Shown here in pieces: positions 1-7,162 of a stretch of DNA of 8,530 bases. Positions within the stretch are counted from its first letter, which is position 1. Each line of letters starts with the position of its first letter. Below the pieces are notes generated by a model. It was given only the letters and a program-made list of their open reading frames with translations, ran no database searches and was not told the origin of the DNA. The translations under genes and the position numbers were made by a program. The DNA comes from an uncultured Blautia sp. (lineage in GTDB: Bacteria; Bacillota; Clostridia; Lachnospirales; Lachnospiraceae), in the NCBI GenBank assembly GCA_934394545.1, contig CAKRRG010000093.1, positions 1 through 8,530 on the forward strand, read 5' to 3'.

Positions 1-5
1 TTTTT

Positions 6-11
6 GAGGAG
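6..11 (+). promoter_or_regulatory. Ribosome binding site that sets the start of the first carboxypeptidase
   Basis: GAGGAG sits 7 bases upstream of the ATG at 19. It lies inside the alternative TTG-initiated reading frame that begins at 4, so it argues for the ATG and a protein five residues shorter. Confidence 0.7.
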
Positions 12-18
12 ACATCCT

Positions 19-1236
19 ATGCTTGGAAAGGCAATAAGAAAGGCGGTTTTACCAATTTTGCTTGCCAGCCTCATAATGGGACCTGGCTGTCGGGTTACAT
101 ATGGGGAATCAGATTCATTATCAGAGGAAAGGACAGAGTCAGAAGCAGCTACCGATGACACTCTTGTACAGGCGCCTTCAGCCCTTCTGATGGAAGCCAG
201 TACCGGTACTGTGATTTACGAAAAAGATCCGGACACAAGACGAAGTCCGGCAAGTATTACGAAGATTATGACTTTAATCTTGATTTTCGATGCGTTGGAG
301 AATGGTACACTGAAAATGGATGACATTGTAACCACCAGCGCCTATGCCAAATCTATGGGTGGTTCCCAGGTGTTTCTGGAAGAGGGAGAGACACAGGATG
401 CAGAGACGATGATCAAGTGCATTGTGATCGCATCGGGAAATGATGCAAGTGTGGCAATGGCAGAGCATATTAGCGGCAGTGAGCAGGAGTTTGTGCGGCA
501 GATGAATGAGAGAGCCACTGGGCTTGGAATGAAAAACACCCATTTTGTAGACTGCTGTGGTCTCACAGATTCCACAGAACACTATACAACAGCCCGTGAC
601 ATTGCTCTCATGAGCAGGGAACTGATCACAAAATATCCGAAGATCCTGGAATATTCCTCTATCTGGATGGAAAATATCACCCACGTGACCAGACAGGGTT
701 CCAAAGAGTTTGGATTAACAAACACCAACAAGCTTCTTCGGAGCTATGATGGTTGTGTGGGTTTGAAAACGGGAAGCACCAGTGTTGCAAAGTATTGTGT
801 GTCTGCAGTTGCTTCCCGGAATAATATTACGCTCATTTCCGTAGTTATGGCGGCGCCTGATTATAAAGTGCGTTTCAGGGATGCAGCAGCGATGCTGAAC
901 TACGGCTTTTCTAAATGCAGTCTTTACGTTGAGAAAGCACCTGAAGAGCTTCCTTCTATAGAAATTCGAAAAGGAACAAAAAATACCACAAAAGTGAAAT
1001 ATGAAAAGAACTTCCAGTATCTGAGCACTGACGGAAAAACCATAGGCGAAGTAGAACGGAAACTGAATCTGGAAACTCAGGTCCAGGCGCCTGTAAAAGA
1101 GGGAGACATTGCCGGTAACATAGAATATTACCAGAATGGGCAAAAGCTTGGGGAAATCAACATTCTTTTTACAGAAACCATAGAAAGAGCCACTTATAAA
1201 AACTGTCTGGAGAAAATAATTGGAGAAGCATTTTGA
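19..1236 (+). CDS. D-alanyl-D-alanine carboxypeptidase (serine-type, S11 family)
   Basis: Penicillin-binding protein of the DacA/DacF type, which removes the terminal D-alanine from peptidoglycan stem peptides outside the membrane. Counting from the ATG at 19 (405 aa), the N-terminus is basic, followed by a hydrophobic stretch at about residues 10-23, so it is exported. All three penicillin-binding motifs are present: SITK at 79-82 (nucleophile S79), SGN at 139-141 and KTG at 250-252. A C-terminal PBP5-like beta domain follows from about residue 310, ending in a short, probably amphipathic tail that may touch the membrane. The reading frame extends upstream to a TTG at 4, but GAGGAG at 6-11 lies 7 bases before the ATG at 19, which makes the ATG the better start. 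The stop codon overlaps a strong promoter for the next gene. Family assignment is firm; the physiological role (vegetative or sporulation) cannot be told from sequence. Confidence 0.93.
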   Translation: MLGKAIRKAVLPILLASLIMGPGCRVTYGESDSLSEERTESEAATDDTLVQAPSALLMEASTGTVIYEKDPDTRRSPASITKIMTLILIFDALENGTLKMDDIVTTSAYAKSMGGSQVFLEEGETQDAETMIKCIVIASGNDASVAMAEHISGSEQEFVRQMNERATGLGMKNTHFVDCCGLTDSTEHYTTARDIALMSRELITKYPKILEYSSIWMENITHVTRQGSKEFGLTNTNKLLRSYDGCVGLKTGSTSVAKYCVSAVASRNNITLISVVMAAPDYKVRFRDAAAMLNYGFSKCSLYVEKAPEELPSIEIRKGTKNTTKVKYEKNFQYLSTDGKTIGEVERKLNLETQVQAPVKEGDIAGNIEYYQNGQKLGEINILFTETIERATYKNCLEKIIGEAF

Positions 1237-1262
1237 CAAAACTGCTGTAATCGGTTTATAAT
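1233..1262 (+). promoter_or_regulatory. Consensus sigma-A promoter for the ABC exporter operon
   Basis: The -35 box TTGACA (1233-1238) and -10 box TATAAT (1257-1262) match consensus at all 12 positions, with an 18-base spacer. The -35 box overlaps the TGA stop (1234-1236) of the upstream carboxypeptidase. Transcription would start near 1269, about 60 bases before the ATG at 1330. A moderately AT-rich stretch (1211-1220) lies just upstream. There is no extended -10 TG. This is the only perfect vegetative promoter I found, and it probably drives the exporter and the close-packed genes after it. Confidence 0.8.
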
Positions 1263-1278
1263 AAACTCTGTATGAAAA

Positions 1279-1315
1279 TTTTTGCTGATGTCTTACAAAA
1301 ATATAGCAGCAAAAA
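1279..1315 (+). promoter_or_regulatory. Inverted repeat (candidate leader hairpin) before the ABC exporter
   Basis: TTTTTGCTG at 1279-1287 is the exact reverse complement of CAGCAAAAA at 1307-1315, giving a 9-bp stem around a 19-base loop. It starts about ten bases after the predicted transcription start and ends one base before the ribosome binding site GGAGGAG (1317-1323). It is not a standard intrinsic terminator: the stem is AU-rich and no U tract follows. It might modulate translation or mRNA stability, or be incidental in AT-rich leader sequence. Confidence 0.4.
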
Positions 1316-1316
1316 C

Positions 1317-1323
1317 GGAGGAG
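1317..1323 (+). promoter_or_regulatory. Ribosome binding site that sets the start of the ABC exporter
   Basis: GGAGGAG lies 6 bases before the ATG at 1330. In-frame alternatives at 1282 (TTG) and 1288 (ATG) have no comparable upstream site, so 1330 is the preferred start. Confidence 0.75.
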
Positions 1324-1329
1324 AATCAG

Positions 1330-3078
1330 ATGAAACAAGAGAAAAAACAGCCGGGCAAACTGAAACTGCTTGCCGGCTATTATAAACCATACAAGGGACT
1401 GTTTTTTGCAGACTTGTTTTTTGCATTTCTTGGGGCAGCAGTGACCCTTGTCATTCCGCTTATGGTTCGTTTTATTATGAATTCCATAAGTGAAATGTCA
1501 GCTGATGAAGCGAAGACCATGATTTTGAAAATTGGGGTGGGAATGCTGGTGCTGATCCTGGTACAGCTGGGAAGCCGCTATTTTATAACTTATTATGGTC
1601 ATATGATGGGTGCTTATATTGAGCATGATATGCGAAATGAGATATTCAGTCACTATCAGAAGCTATCTTTTGCCTTTTATGATAACCAGAAGGTAGGACA
1701 GCTGCTTTCCCGTATCACAAGCGACCTGTTTGACATTACGGAGCTTCTCCACCATGGACCGGAGGATATTCTGATTTCTGTGATCAAGCTGTTTGGAGCA
1801 TTGATCATTCTTTTGAATGTAAAGCCACAGATGGCTCTGTTGTGTTTTGCTGTTGTAATCATCATGTTGATCTATGCGCTGATCTATAACAGGAAAATGA
1901 AAAGTGCATTTAAAGAAAACCGTGTGCGTATGGGTGAGATCAACAGTCAGATTGAGGACAGTCTCTCCGGAATCCGAGTGGTGAAATCCTTTGGAAATGA
2001 GAAACGTGAAATAGAAAAATTCCGTAAAGGAAATGAGCGTTTTGTGGATTCCAAGCGTGTGACTTACCGCTATATGGCAGGCTATCATGCTGGAATGGAT
2101 GCCTTTACGACGCTGATTACAGTTACTGCATTGGTTTCTGGCGCTATGTTCCTGGCATCTGGAAATTTAAGCGCCACAGACCTTGTGACATTCCTTTTGT
2201 ATATCAATAATTTCACTGAACCGGTTACGAAGCTGGTAAACTTCACGGAACAGTTCCAGAATGGTTACAGTGGTTATGACCGTTTCCTGGAAATGATGTC
2301 CATTGCACCGGATATTGAGGATGCACCGGATGCGGTGTCACTTGACCATGTAGATGGAGATATCCGTTTCGAAAATGTATCCTTCCATTATGAAGACCAC
2401 GATGAGAAGGTGCTTTCCAATGTGAATCTGGAAGTAAAGCCTGGTGATTATGTTGCTCTTGTAGGAACCTCTGGCGCCGGAAAGACCACTCTTTGCAGCC
2501 TGATTCCGCGATTTTATGATGTATCGTCGGGGGCTATCTATCTGGATGGAAAGGATATCCGTAAGATTAAGTTAGGGGATCTGCGCAACCAGATAGGAAT
2601 TGTGCAGCAGGATGTATATCTGTTTGCAGGAAACATTATGGAAAATATCCGTTATGGCCGTCCGGATGCTACAGATGAAGAGGTTATCTGTGCGGCTAAA
2701 CTGGCAAATGCCCATGATTTCATTATGGAAATGCCGGATAAATATGGTACCGATATCGGACAGCGTGGAGTGAAGCTCTCCGGAGGACAGAAACAGCGTC
2801 TTTCCATTGCAAGAGCTTTCCTGAAGAATCCGCCGATCCTGATTTTTGATGAGGCAACTTCTGCTCTGGATAATGAAAGCGAGAAGGTGGTTCAGGAGTC
2901 TTTGGAGCGTCTTGCAAAGAACAGAACTACGTTTGTAATCGCTCATAGACTTTCCACGATCCGAAATGCCAGAAGAATCCTTGTCCTTACAGAGGATGGA
3001 ATTGCAGAAGAGGGGACACATCAGGAACTGATGGAGAAAGACGGTGTTTATGCCAAGCTTTGTAAAGCCGGGTTATAA
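1330..3078 (+). CDS. ABC exporter half-transporter (fused permease and ATPase)
   Basis: A 582-residue protein of the MsbA/BmrA/LmrA type: an N-terminal six-helix transmembrane domain fused to a nucleotide-binding domain. Hydrophobic segments are visible at about residues 22-45, 64-85, 145-163, 168-187, 258-277 and 283-300. The ATPase part carries Walker A GTSGAGKT (379-386), Q-loop Q427, signature LSGGQ (483-487), Walker B ILIFDE (503-508, catalytic E508), SALD D-loop (511-514) and switch H539, so it looks fully active. No partner half-transporter is adjacent, which suggests a homodimer. Substrate is unknown; relatives export lipids, drugs or peptides, and this subfamily is usually labelled multidrug or lipid exporter without proof. 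It is the first gene after the promoter at 1233-1262, and the next gene begins 24 bases after its stop. Confidence 0.93.
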   Translation: MKQEKKQPGKLKLLAGYYKPYKGLFFADLFFAFLGAAVTLVIPLMVRFIMNSISEMSADEAKTMILKIGVGMLVLILVQLGSRYFITYYGHMMGAYIEHDMRNEIFSHYQKLSFAFYDNQKVGQLLSRITSDLFDITELLHHGPEDILISVIKLFGALIILLNVKPQMALLCFAVVIIMLIYALIYNRKMKSAFKENRVRMGEINSQIEDSLSGIRVVKSFGNEKREIEKFRKGNERFVDSKRVTYRYMAGYHAGMDAFTTLITVTALVSGAMFLASGNLSATDLVTFLLYINNFTEPVTKLVNFTEQFQNGYSGYDRFLEMMSIAPDIEDAPDAVSLDHVDGDIRFENVSFHYEDHDEKVLSNVNLEVKPGDYVALVGTSGAGKTTLCSLIPRFYDVSSGAIYLDGKDIRKIKLGDLRNQIGIVQQDVYLFAGNIMENIRYGRPDATDEEVICAAKLANAHDFIMEMPDKYGTDIGQRGVKLSGGQKQRLSIARAFLKNPPILIFDEATSALDNESEKVVQESLERLAKNRTTFVIAHRLSTIRNARRILVLTEDGIAEEGTHQELMEKDGVYAKLCKAGL

Positions 3079-3102
3079 AAGAGAAAATGGGGGATTAACA
3101 GA

Positions 3103-4131
3103 ATGAAAGAAATAAGAACAGAAGATGCAGTAGGTCATATCCTCTGCCATGATATCACACAGATCATCAAAGATGAGAAAAAAGGAGTCCTGTTTTCCAA
3201 GGGACACGTTATAAAAGAAGAAGACATTCCGCTTCTGCTTTCCGTTGGAAAAGAGCATCTTTTTGTATGGGAAAAGAAAGAGGGCATTCTTCATGAAAAT
3301 GAAGGAGCGGAAGTCCTTTACAAGATTTGCGCAGGGAATTCTATGCATGGAACGGATGTGAAGGAGGGAAAAATCGAACTGCTCGCAGATGAAGATGGCG
3401 TTCTGAAAATCCGTCGTGATGCGCTTCTGGCCGTAAATTCTCTTGGAGAGATGATGATTGCTTCCCGCCATGGGGATTTTCCTGTGAAAAAAGGGGAGAA
3501 GCTGGCAGGTACCAGGATCATTCCCCTTGTAATCGAGAAGGAAAAAATGGACAGAGCTGTGGAGGCCGCTGGTCCGGAACCGATTTTTTCCATACTTCCC
3601 TATCACTTCAAGAAGGTTGGGATTGTCACAACCGGTAGTGAGGTTAAGAAAGGACTGATCCAGGATACCTTTACTCCTGTATTGAGAGAAAAGCTTGCAG
3701 AATATCCAACAGAAGTGATCTCTCAGACGACTCCGGGAGACGATAAGGCGCAGATCACTGCAGATATTAAGAGATTTATTGAGCAGGGAGCGGATATGGT
3801 AATCTGCAGCGGCGGTATGAGTGTGGATCCGGATGACCGTACTCCCGGTGGAATCCGTGATACAGGAGCCAGAGTGGTAACCTATGGCGCGCCGGTTCTG
3901 CCAGGTGCCATGCTTCTTATCGCTTATTATGAGAAGGATGGAAAACGCATTCCCATTCTTGGTCTGCCCGGATGTGTGATGTATGCAAAGCGTACGGTTT
4001 TTGATCTTGTTTTGCCCAGAATTATGGCAGATGATGAAATTTTTGCAGAAGAAGTGGCAGCATACGGAGAAGGTGGCCTTTGTCTGAATTGTAAGGTCTG
4101 TACATTCCCTAACTGTGGTTTTGGTAAATAA
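3103..4131 (+). CDS. MoeA-like molybdopterin-binding protein with four-cysteine C-terminal tail
   Basis: A 342-residue protein with a MoCF_biosynth (MoeA/MogA-type) domain, the fold that binds molybdopterin during molybdenum cofactor synthesis. The N-terminal part, residues 1 to about 165, resembles the MoeA linker region. The core spans about 170-310 and shows TTGSEV (176-181), SGGMSVDPDD (236-245), PGAM (267-270) and GLPGCV (287-292), the last matching the GLPGNP motif of MoeA but with Cys at the Asn position. The end is unusual: Cys 327, 330, 333 and 338 form a C-x2-C-x2-C-x4-C cluster in a short Gly-rich tail, suitable for binding metal or an iron-sulfur cluster. The start has GGGGGA at 3089-3094, 8 bases upstream. 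No other cofactor synthesis gene or molybdoenzyme is in the window, so an actual role in molybdenum insertion is inferred only. It could instead be a sensor or a cofactor-handling protein. Confidence 0.85.
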   Translation: MKEIRTEDAVGHILCHDITQIIKDEKKGVLFSKGHVIKEEDIPLLLSVGKEHLFVWEKKEGILHENEGAEVLYKICAGNSMHGTDVKEGKIELLADEDGVLKIRRDALLAVNSLGEMMIASRHGDFPVKKGEKLAGTRIIPLVIEKEKMDRAVEAAGPEPIFSILPYHFKKVGIVTTGSEVKKGLIQDTFTPVLREKLAEYPTEVISQTTPGDDKAQITADIKRFIEQGADMVICSGGMSVDPDDRTPGGIRDTGARVVTYGAPVLPGAMLLIAYYEKDGKRIPILGLPGCVMYAKRTVFDLVLPRIMADDEIFAEEVAAYGEGGLCLNCKVCTFPNCGFGK

Positions 4132-4140
4132 AGGAGAATT

Positions 4141-4929
4141 ATGGAAAACTTCCGGACAGTAACTTATGAAGTCCACAATCCGAAAATAAAAAAACGTGTT
4201 CGATTTGCTGTCCTTGCTGATCTGCATGGAAATGAATTTGGGGAAAATAACGCCCTTTTGTTGGAGCAGATCCGGGAATACGCTCCGGATGCTATTCTTC
4301 TTGCGGGAGATATGGTAGTACGGATGGAACCGTCCTCCCTGAAAAGTGGGAAAAAGCTGTTGTGTACACTGGCAAAGAATTTTCCTGTTTTTTATTCTAT
4401 GGGAAATCATGAATCGAAAATGAGCGCCCAGGGACATAGTTATCAGAAAGAATACCTGGCATATGAGACGGAATTAAAGCAGAATGGAATCTGTTTCCTG
4501 AAAAATGAAAAGAGAGAAGTGATTTTTGCCGGTAATTCTTTTGTCATAAATGGCCTGGAGCTTCCTTTGGAGTATTATCACAAGCCTTTTTCTCCAAAGC
4601 TTACAGATCAAAAAATGAAAGAGCTTATGGGGGAACCGGTATCCGGAGCCGTAAATATTCTTCTGGCCCATAATCCCAAATATGGCAAGGCTTATTTTAA
4701 CTGGGGCGCAGACCTTACTTTGTCCGGTCATTATCACGGAGGAGTGGTCCGTTTTTCCAGACATGTGGGTGCCATCAGCTCTCAGTTTATACCCTTTCCC
4801 AAATACTGCTGCGGTGATTTTTACCGGGGAACGCAGTGCATGATCGTAAGTGCAGGCCTTGGTGAACATACAGTGCCTCTTCGGATTCACAATCCAAGAG
4901 AACTGATCCTTATAGAAATGAAACCTTAG
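4141..4929 (+). CDS. Calcineurin-like metallophosphoesterase
   Basis: A 262-residue metal-dependent phosphoesterase. The canonical metal-site motifs are in order: D-L-H at 27-29, G-D at 56-57, GNHE at 88-91, H177, and GHYHG at 196-200, so a dinuclear active site should be intact. The nearest general type is the YkuE/YaeI group of metallophosphoesterases, but there is no N-terminal signal or membrane segment, so it is predicted to be cytosolic. Substrate (phosphomonoester, nucleotide or lipid pyrophosphate) cannot be assigned. It begins 9 bases after the MoeA-like gene, with AGGAG at 4132-4136, and ends 12 bases before scpA. Co-transcription with its neighbours is therefore likely, but this alone does not reveal its substrate. 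Confidence 0.88.
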   Translation: MENFRTVTYEVHNPKIKKRVRFAVLADLHGNEFGENNALLLEQIREYAPDAILLAGDMVVRMEPSSLKSGKKLLCTLAKNFPVFYSMGNHESKMSAQGHSYQKEYLAYETELKQNGICFLKNEKREVIFAGNSFVINGLELPLEYYHKPFSPKLTDQKMKELMGEPVSGAVNILLAHNPKYGKAYFNWGADLTLSGHYHGGVVRFSRHVGAISSQFIPFPKYCCGDFYRGTQCMIVSAGLGEHTVPLRIHNPRELILIEMKP

Positions 4930-4941
4930 AGAGGAAAATTC

Positions 4942-5730
4942 ATGGCAATTCCCGTAAAACTGAATGTTTTTGAAGGACCCCTTGATCTGCTCCTTCATCT
5001 TATAGATAAGAATAAAATTGATATTTATGATATACCAATCGTAGAAATTACCGACCAGTATATGGAATATATACACACCATGGAAAAAGAAGACCTGGGC
5101 GTTATGAGTGAATTTATGGTCATGGCAGCCACACTTTTGGACATTAAATGCCGAATGCTTCTTCCGAAGGAAATCAATGAGGAGGGAGAAGAGGAAGACC
5201 CAAGAGCCGAGCTGGTCCAGAAGCTATTGGAATATAAGATGTATAAATATATGTCTTATGAGCTGAAGGATAAGATGGATGATGCAAGCGGAGTTTATTT
5301 CCGGGAACCGGATGTACCAAAGGAGGTTCTTATGTACAGGGAGCCGGTAGATCCTTCTGAACTTCTGGCGGGACTCACTCTTGAAAAATTAAATGCAATT
5401 TATCAATCGATCATGCGCCGGCAGGATGACAGGCGAGATCCTATCCGAAGCCAGTTCGGCAGAATCGAGAAGGAAGAGGTCAGTCTTTCGGATAAAATGC
5501 TTGAGATGAAAGAATTTGCAAAGACCCACAGAAAATTCAGTTTCCGGGAACTGCTGAAAAAGCAGTGCTCCAAGGTACAGGTGATCGTGACCTTCCTTTC
5601 TGTTCTGGAACTGATGAAAATGGGACATATCCATGTGGTCCAGGAGGATATTTTTGACGACATTCAGATTGATGTTGTAACAGATCCAGAGACCTGGAGA
5701 AATCTGACGGAATTTGCAGAGGAAGGATAA
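4942..5730 (+). CDS. scpA: Segregation and condensation protein A
   Basis: ScpA, the kleisin subunit of bacterial condensin, which links the two SMC heads and binds ScpB to compact and segregate the chromosome. The 262-residue length is usual for the family. The N-terminus is diagnostic: FEGPLDLLLHLI at 10-21, followed by KIDIYDIPI (25-33) and ITDQY (36-40), the part that contacts the SMC neck. Residues 78-90 are an acidic linker, the middle is variable, and residues 180-262 form the winged-helix end that binds the SMC cap, including FSFRELL (199-205). AGAGGA (4930-4935) precedes the ATG by 6 bases. scpB follows after 2 bases, the usual arrangement. SMC itself is not in the window. Confidence 0.97.
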   Translation: MAIPVKLNVFEGPLDLLLHLIDKNKIDIYDIPIVEITDQYMEYIHTMEKEDLGVMSEFMVMAATLLDIKCRMLLPKEINEEGEEEDPRAELVQKLLEYKMYKYMSYELKDKMDDASGVYFREPDVPKEVLMYREPVDPSELLAGLTLEKLNAIYQSIMRRQDDRRDPIRSQFGRIEKEEVSLSDKMLEMKEFAKTHRKFSFRELLKKQCSKVQVIVTFLSVLELMKMGHIHVVQEDIFDDIQIDVVTDPETWRNLTEFAEEG

Positions 5731-5732
5731 TT

Positions 5733-6302
5733 ATGGAAATCAAACGATTAGAGGGAGCTATTGAGGCAATTCTTTTTGCAATGGGCGAATCTGTGGAGCT
5801 TGGGCAGATTGCAAAGGCAATTCAGCAGGATAAGGCTACCACAGAGAAGCTGATCCATAATCTGATGGATAAATATGAGGATGAGGGAAGGGGAATCCAA
5901 ATCATCGAACTGGAGGATTCTTATCAGCTTTGCACCAAAAGAGATTACTATGGCTGCCTGATCCGTATAGCCATGCAGCCCAAGAAGCCGGCTCTTACAG
6001 ATGTTATGCTGGAAACCTTGTCCATCATTGCTTATAAACAGCCTGTGACAAAGGCTGAGATTGAGAAAATCCGCGGAGTAAAAAGTGACCATGCGGTGAA
6101 TAAGCTGGTAGAATACAATCTGGTAAAGGAGTTGGGACGTCTGGATGCTCCTGGCCGTCCTATTCTTTTTGGTACTACAGAGGAATTTCTTCGTACTTTT
6201 GGAGTGCAGGGATTGGAGGAACTTCCGGCGGTTGATCCGGTGAAGCTGGCAGATTTTAAGGCTGAAGCGGAAGAGGAAGTACAGCTGAAACTGGATATAT
6301 AA
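5733..6302 (+). CDS. scpB: Segregation and condensation protein B
   Basis: ScpB, which dimerises and binds the ScpA central region in the SMC-ScpAB condensin. It is 189 residues long, as usual, and consists of two winged-helix domains: an N-terminal one starting with the typical E-x3-EAILFA segment (7-16), and a second containing LSIIAYKQPVT (96-106) and GRPILFGTT (141-149), both family hallmarks. The C-terminal 25 residues are acidic and probably disordered. The ribosome binding site GGAAGGA (5721-5727) lies inside the end of scpA, so the two genes are likely translationally coupled, giving balanced amounts of the complex. Confidence 0.97.
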   Translation: MEIKRLEGAIEAILFAMGESVELGQIAKAIQQDKATTEKLIHNLMDKYEDEGRGIQIIELEDSYQLCTKRDYYGCLIRIAMQPKKPALTDVMLETLSIIAYKQPVTKAEIEKIRGVKSDHAVNKLVEYNLVKELGRLDAPGRPILFGTTEEFLRTFGVQGLEELPAVDPVKLADFKAEAEEEVQLKLDI

Positions 6303-6349
6303 CAGAAAGTACGGATGTACTGCAGATTTATCAGACAGGAGAAAATAAA

Positions 6350-7147
6350 ATGCCCACAACATATGCACATGACTTATTTGGTCAGAAGGTATACAGACAA
6401 ATGCCGGACGAGGTAAAAAAGGTGATTCGGGAAAACGGAGAATTGTACAGGATCGGTCTGCACGGGCCGGATATTTTTTTCTATTATTTTATATTTAAGA
6501 ATCATGTAAGCAATGTGGGTTACCGCATGCATAAGGAAAAAGCAGAGGCATTTTTCACCCAGGGGATGTGTCAGGTAAGAGAATCAGGGGATGAGGCACT
6601 TCTTGCCTATCTGCTGGGCTTTGGCTGCCATTACCTGCTGGATTCTGTCTGCCATCCATTTGTCAATGAAATGAATGATAAGGGCAGGATTTCCCACGCC
6701 CTTCTGGAAATCGAGTTCGATCGTTTTCTTATGGAGGAGAATGGAAGAAATCCGTATGCATATCATCCTTCTGACTGCATTCAGGCAACAAAGAAAAACG
6801 CACAGGAGCTTCACAAGGTATTTCCTCTTGTGAAAACAAGAAATATTCTGCTTAGTCTGAAATTGATGAAGCTTATGACCAATCAGCTGGTTTGTGATGA
6901 CGGAGGCGCAAGGCGGGCCCGTCTGTCCAGGATTTCCAGCTTAGGAGGGAGAAAAGCCCAGTCCGCTCTGATCGATCATTATATGATGGCCCAGCCTGCA
7001 GGGGGCAGTAGAGAGGTTGTAGAGGAACTAAACGTTTTGTTTGAAAGGGCTGTGGAGCATGCACCGGCAGAACTATTGGAATTGTATCAGCTTTCCAGGG
7101 AAGAGAGGCCTTTGTCTGCAAGATGGAATCTGACTTATAACGGTTAA
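6350..7147 (+). CDS. Zinc-dependent phospholipase C family protein, apparently cytosolic
   Basis: A 265-residue protein of the zinc-dependent phospholipase C family, the fold of Clostridium perfringens alpha-toxin and Bacillus cereus PC-PLC. Candidate zinc ligands occur in the family order: H7, D41 (in HGPD 38-41), H52 or H61, H94 and D98 (H-x3-D), H102, and H116 with E120 (H-x3-E). Unlike the toxins it lacks a signal peptide and the N-terminal Trp that coordinates zinc after cleavage in secreted members, and it has no C-terminal C2-like domain. It is therefore probably an intracellular relative of unproven activity. Residues 186-202 are rich in Arg and Lys. AGGAGA (6337-6342) lies 7 bases before the ATG. 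The gap from scpB is 47 bases, so co-transcription is possible. A true lipase role inside the cell is doubtful; hydrolysis of another phosphoester is an alternative. Confidence 0.8.
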   Translation: MPTTYAHDLFGQKVYRQMPDEVKKVIRENGELYRIGLHGPDIFFYYFIFKNHVSNVGYRMHKEKAEAFFTQGMCQVRESGDEALLAYLLGFGCHYLLDSVCHPFVNEMNDKGRISHALLEIEFDRFLMEENGRNPYAYHPSDCIQATKKNAQELHKVFPLVKTRNILLSLKLMKLMTNQLVCDDGGARRARLSRISSLGGRKAQSALIDHYMMAQPAGGSREVVEELNVLFERAVEHAPAELLELYQLSREERPLSARWNLTYNG

Positions 7148-7162
7148 CACTCCCACATCATG

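Noticed and set aside
79..93. Possible lipoprotein signal (G-P-G-C) in the first carboxypeptidase
   Set aside because: The residues before the cysteine do not fit the usual lipobox (Leu at -3, small residues at -2 and -1), and carboxypeptidases of this family are normally cleaved by signal peptidase I. An ordinary signal peptide is more likely.
1272..1385. Small open frame starting with ATG in the leader of the ABC exporter, overlapping the exporter start (37 codons)
   Set aside because: No ribosome binding site precedes it, and it shares sequence with the leader inverted repeat and the exporter start. No support for a leader peptide beyond an open frame.
3073..4437. Long open frame on the - strand (about 454 codons) opposite the MoeA-like gene and the phosphoesterase
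   Set aside because: It lies antisense to two genes with clear family motifs and good ribosome binding sites. Its translation is rich in Ser, Phe, His and Cys with no recognisable domain, as expected for a shadow of codon-biased coding DNA.
6308..6321. Short inverted repeat (AGTAC and GTACT) between scpB and the phospholipase-like gene
   Set aside because: The stem is only 5 bp with a 4-base loop and no following T run, so it is neither a convincing terminator nor a clear operator.
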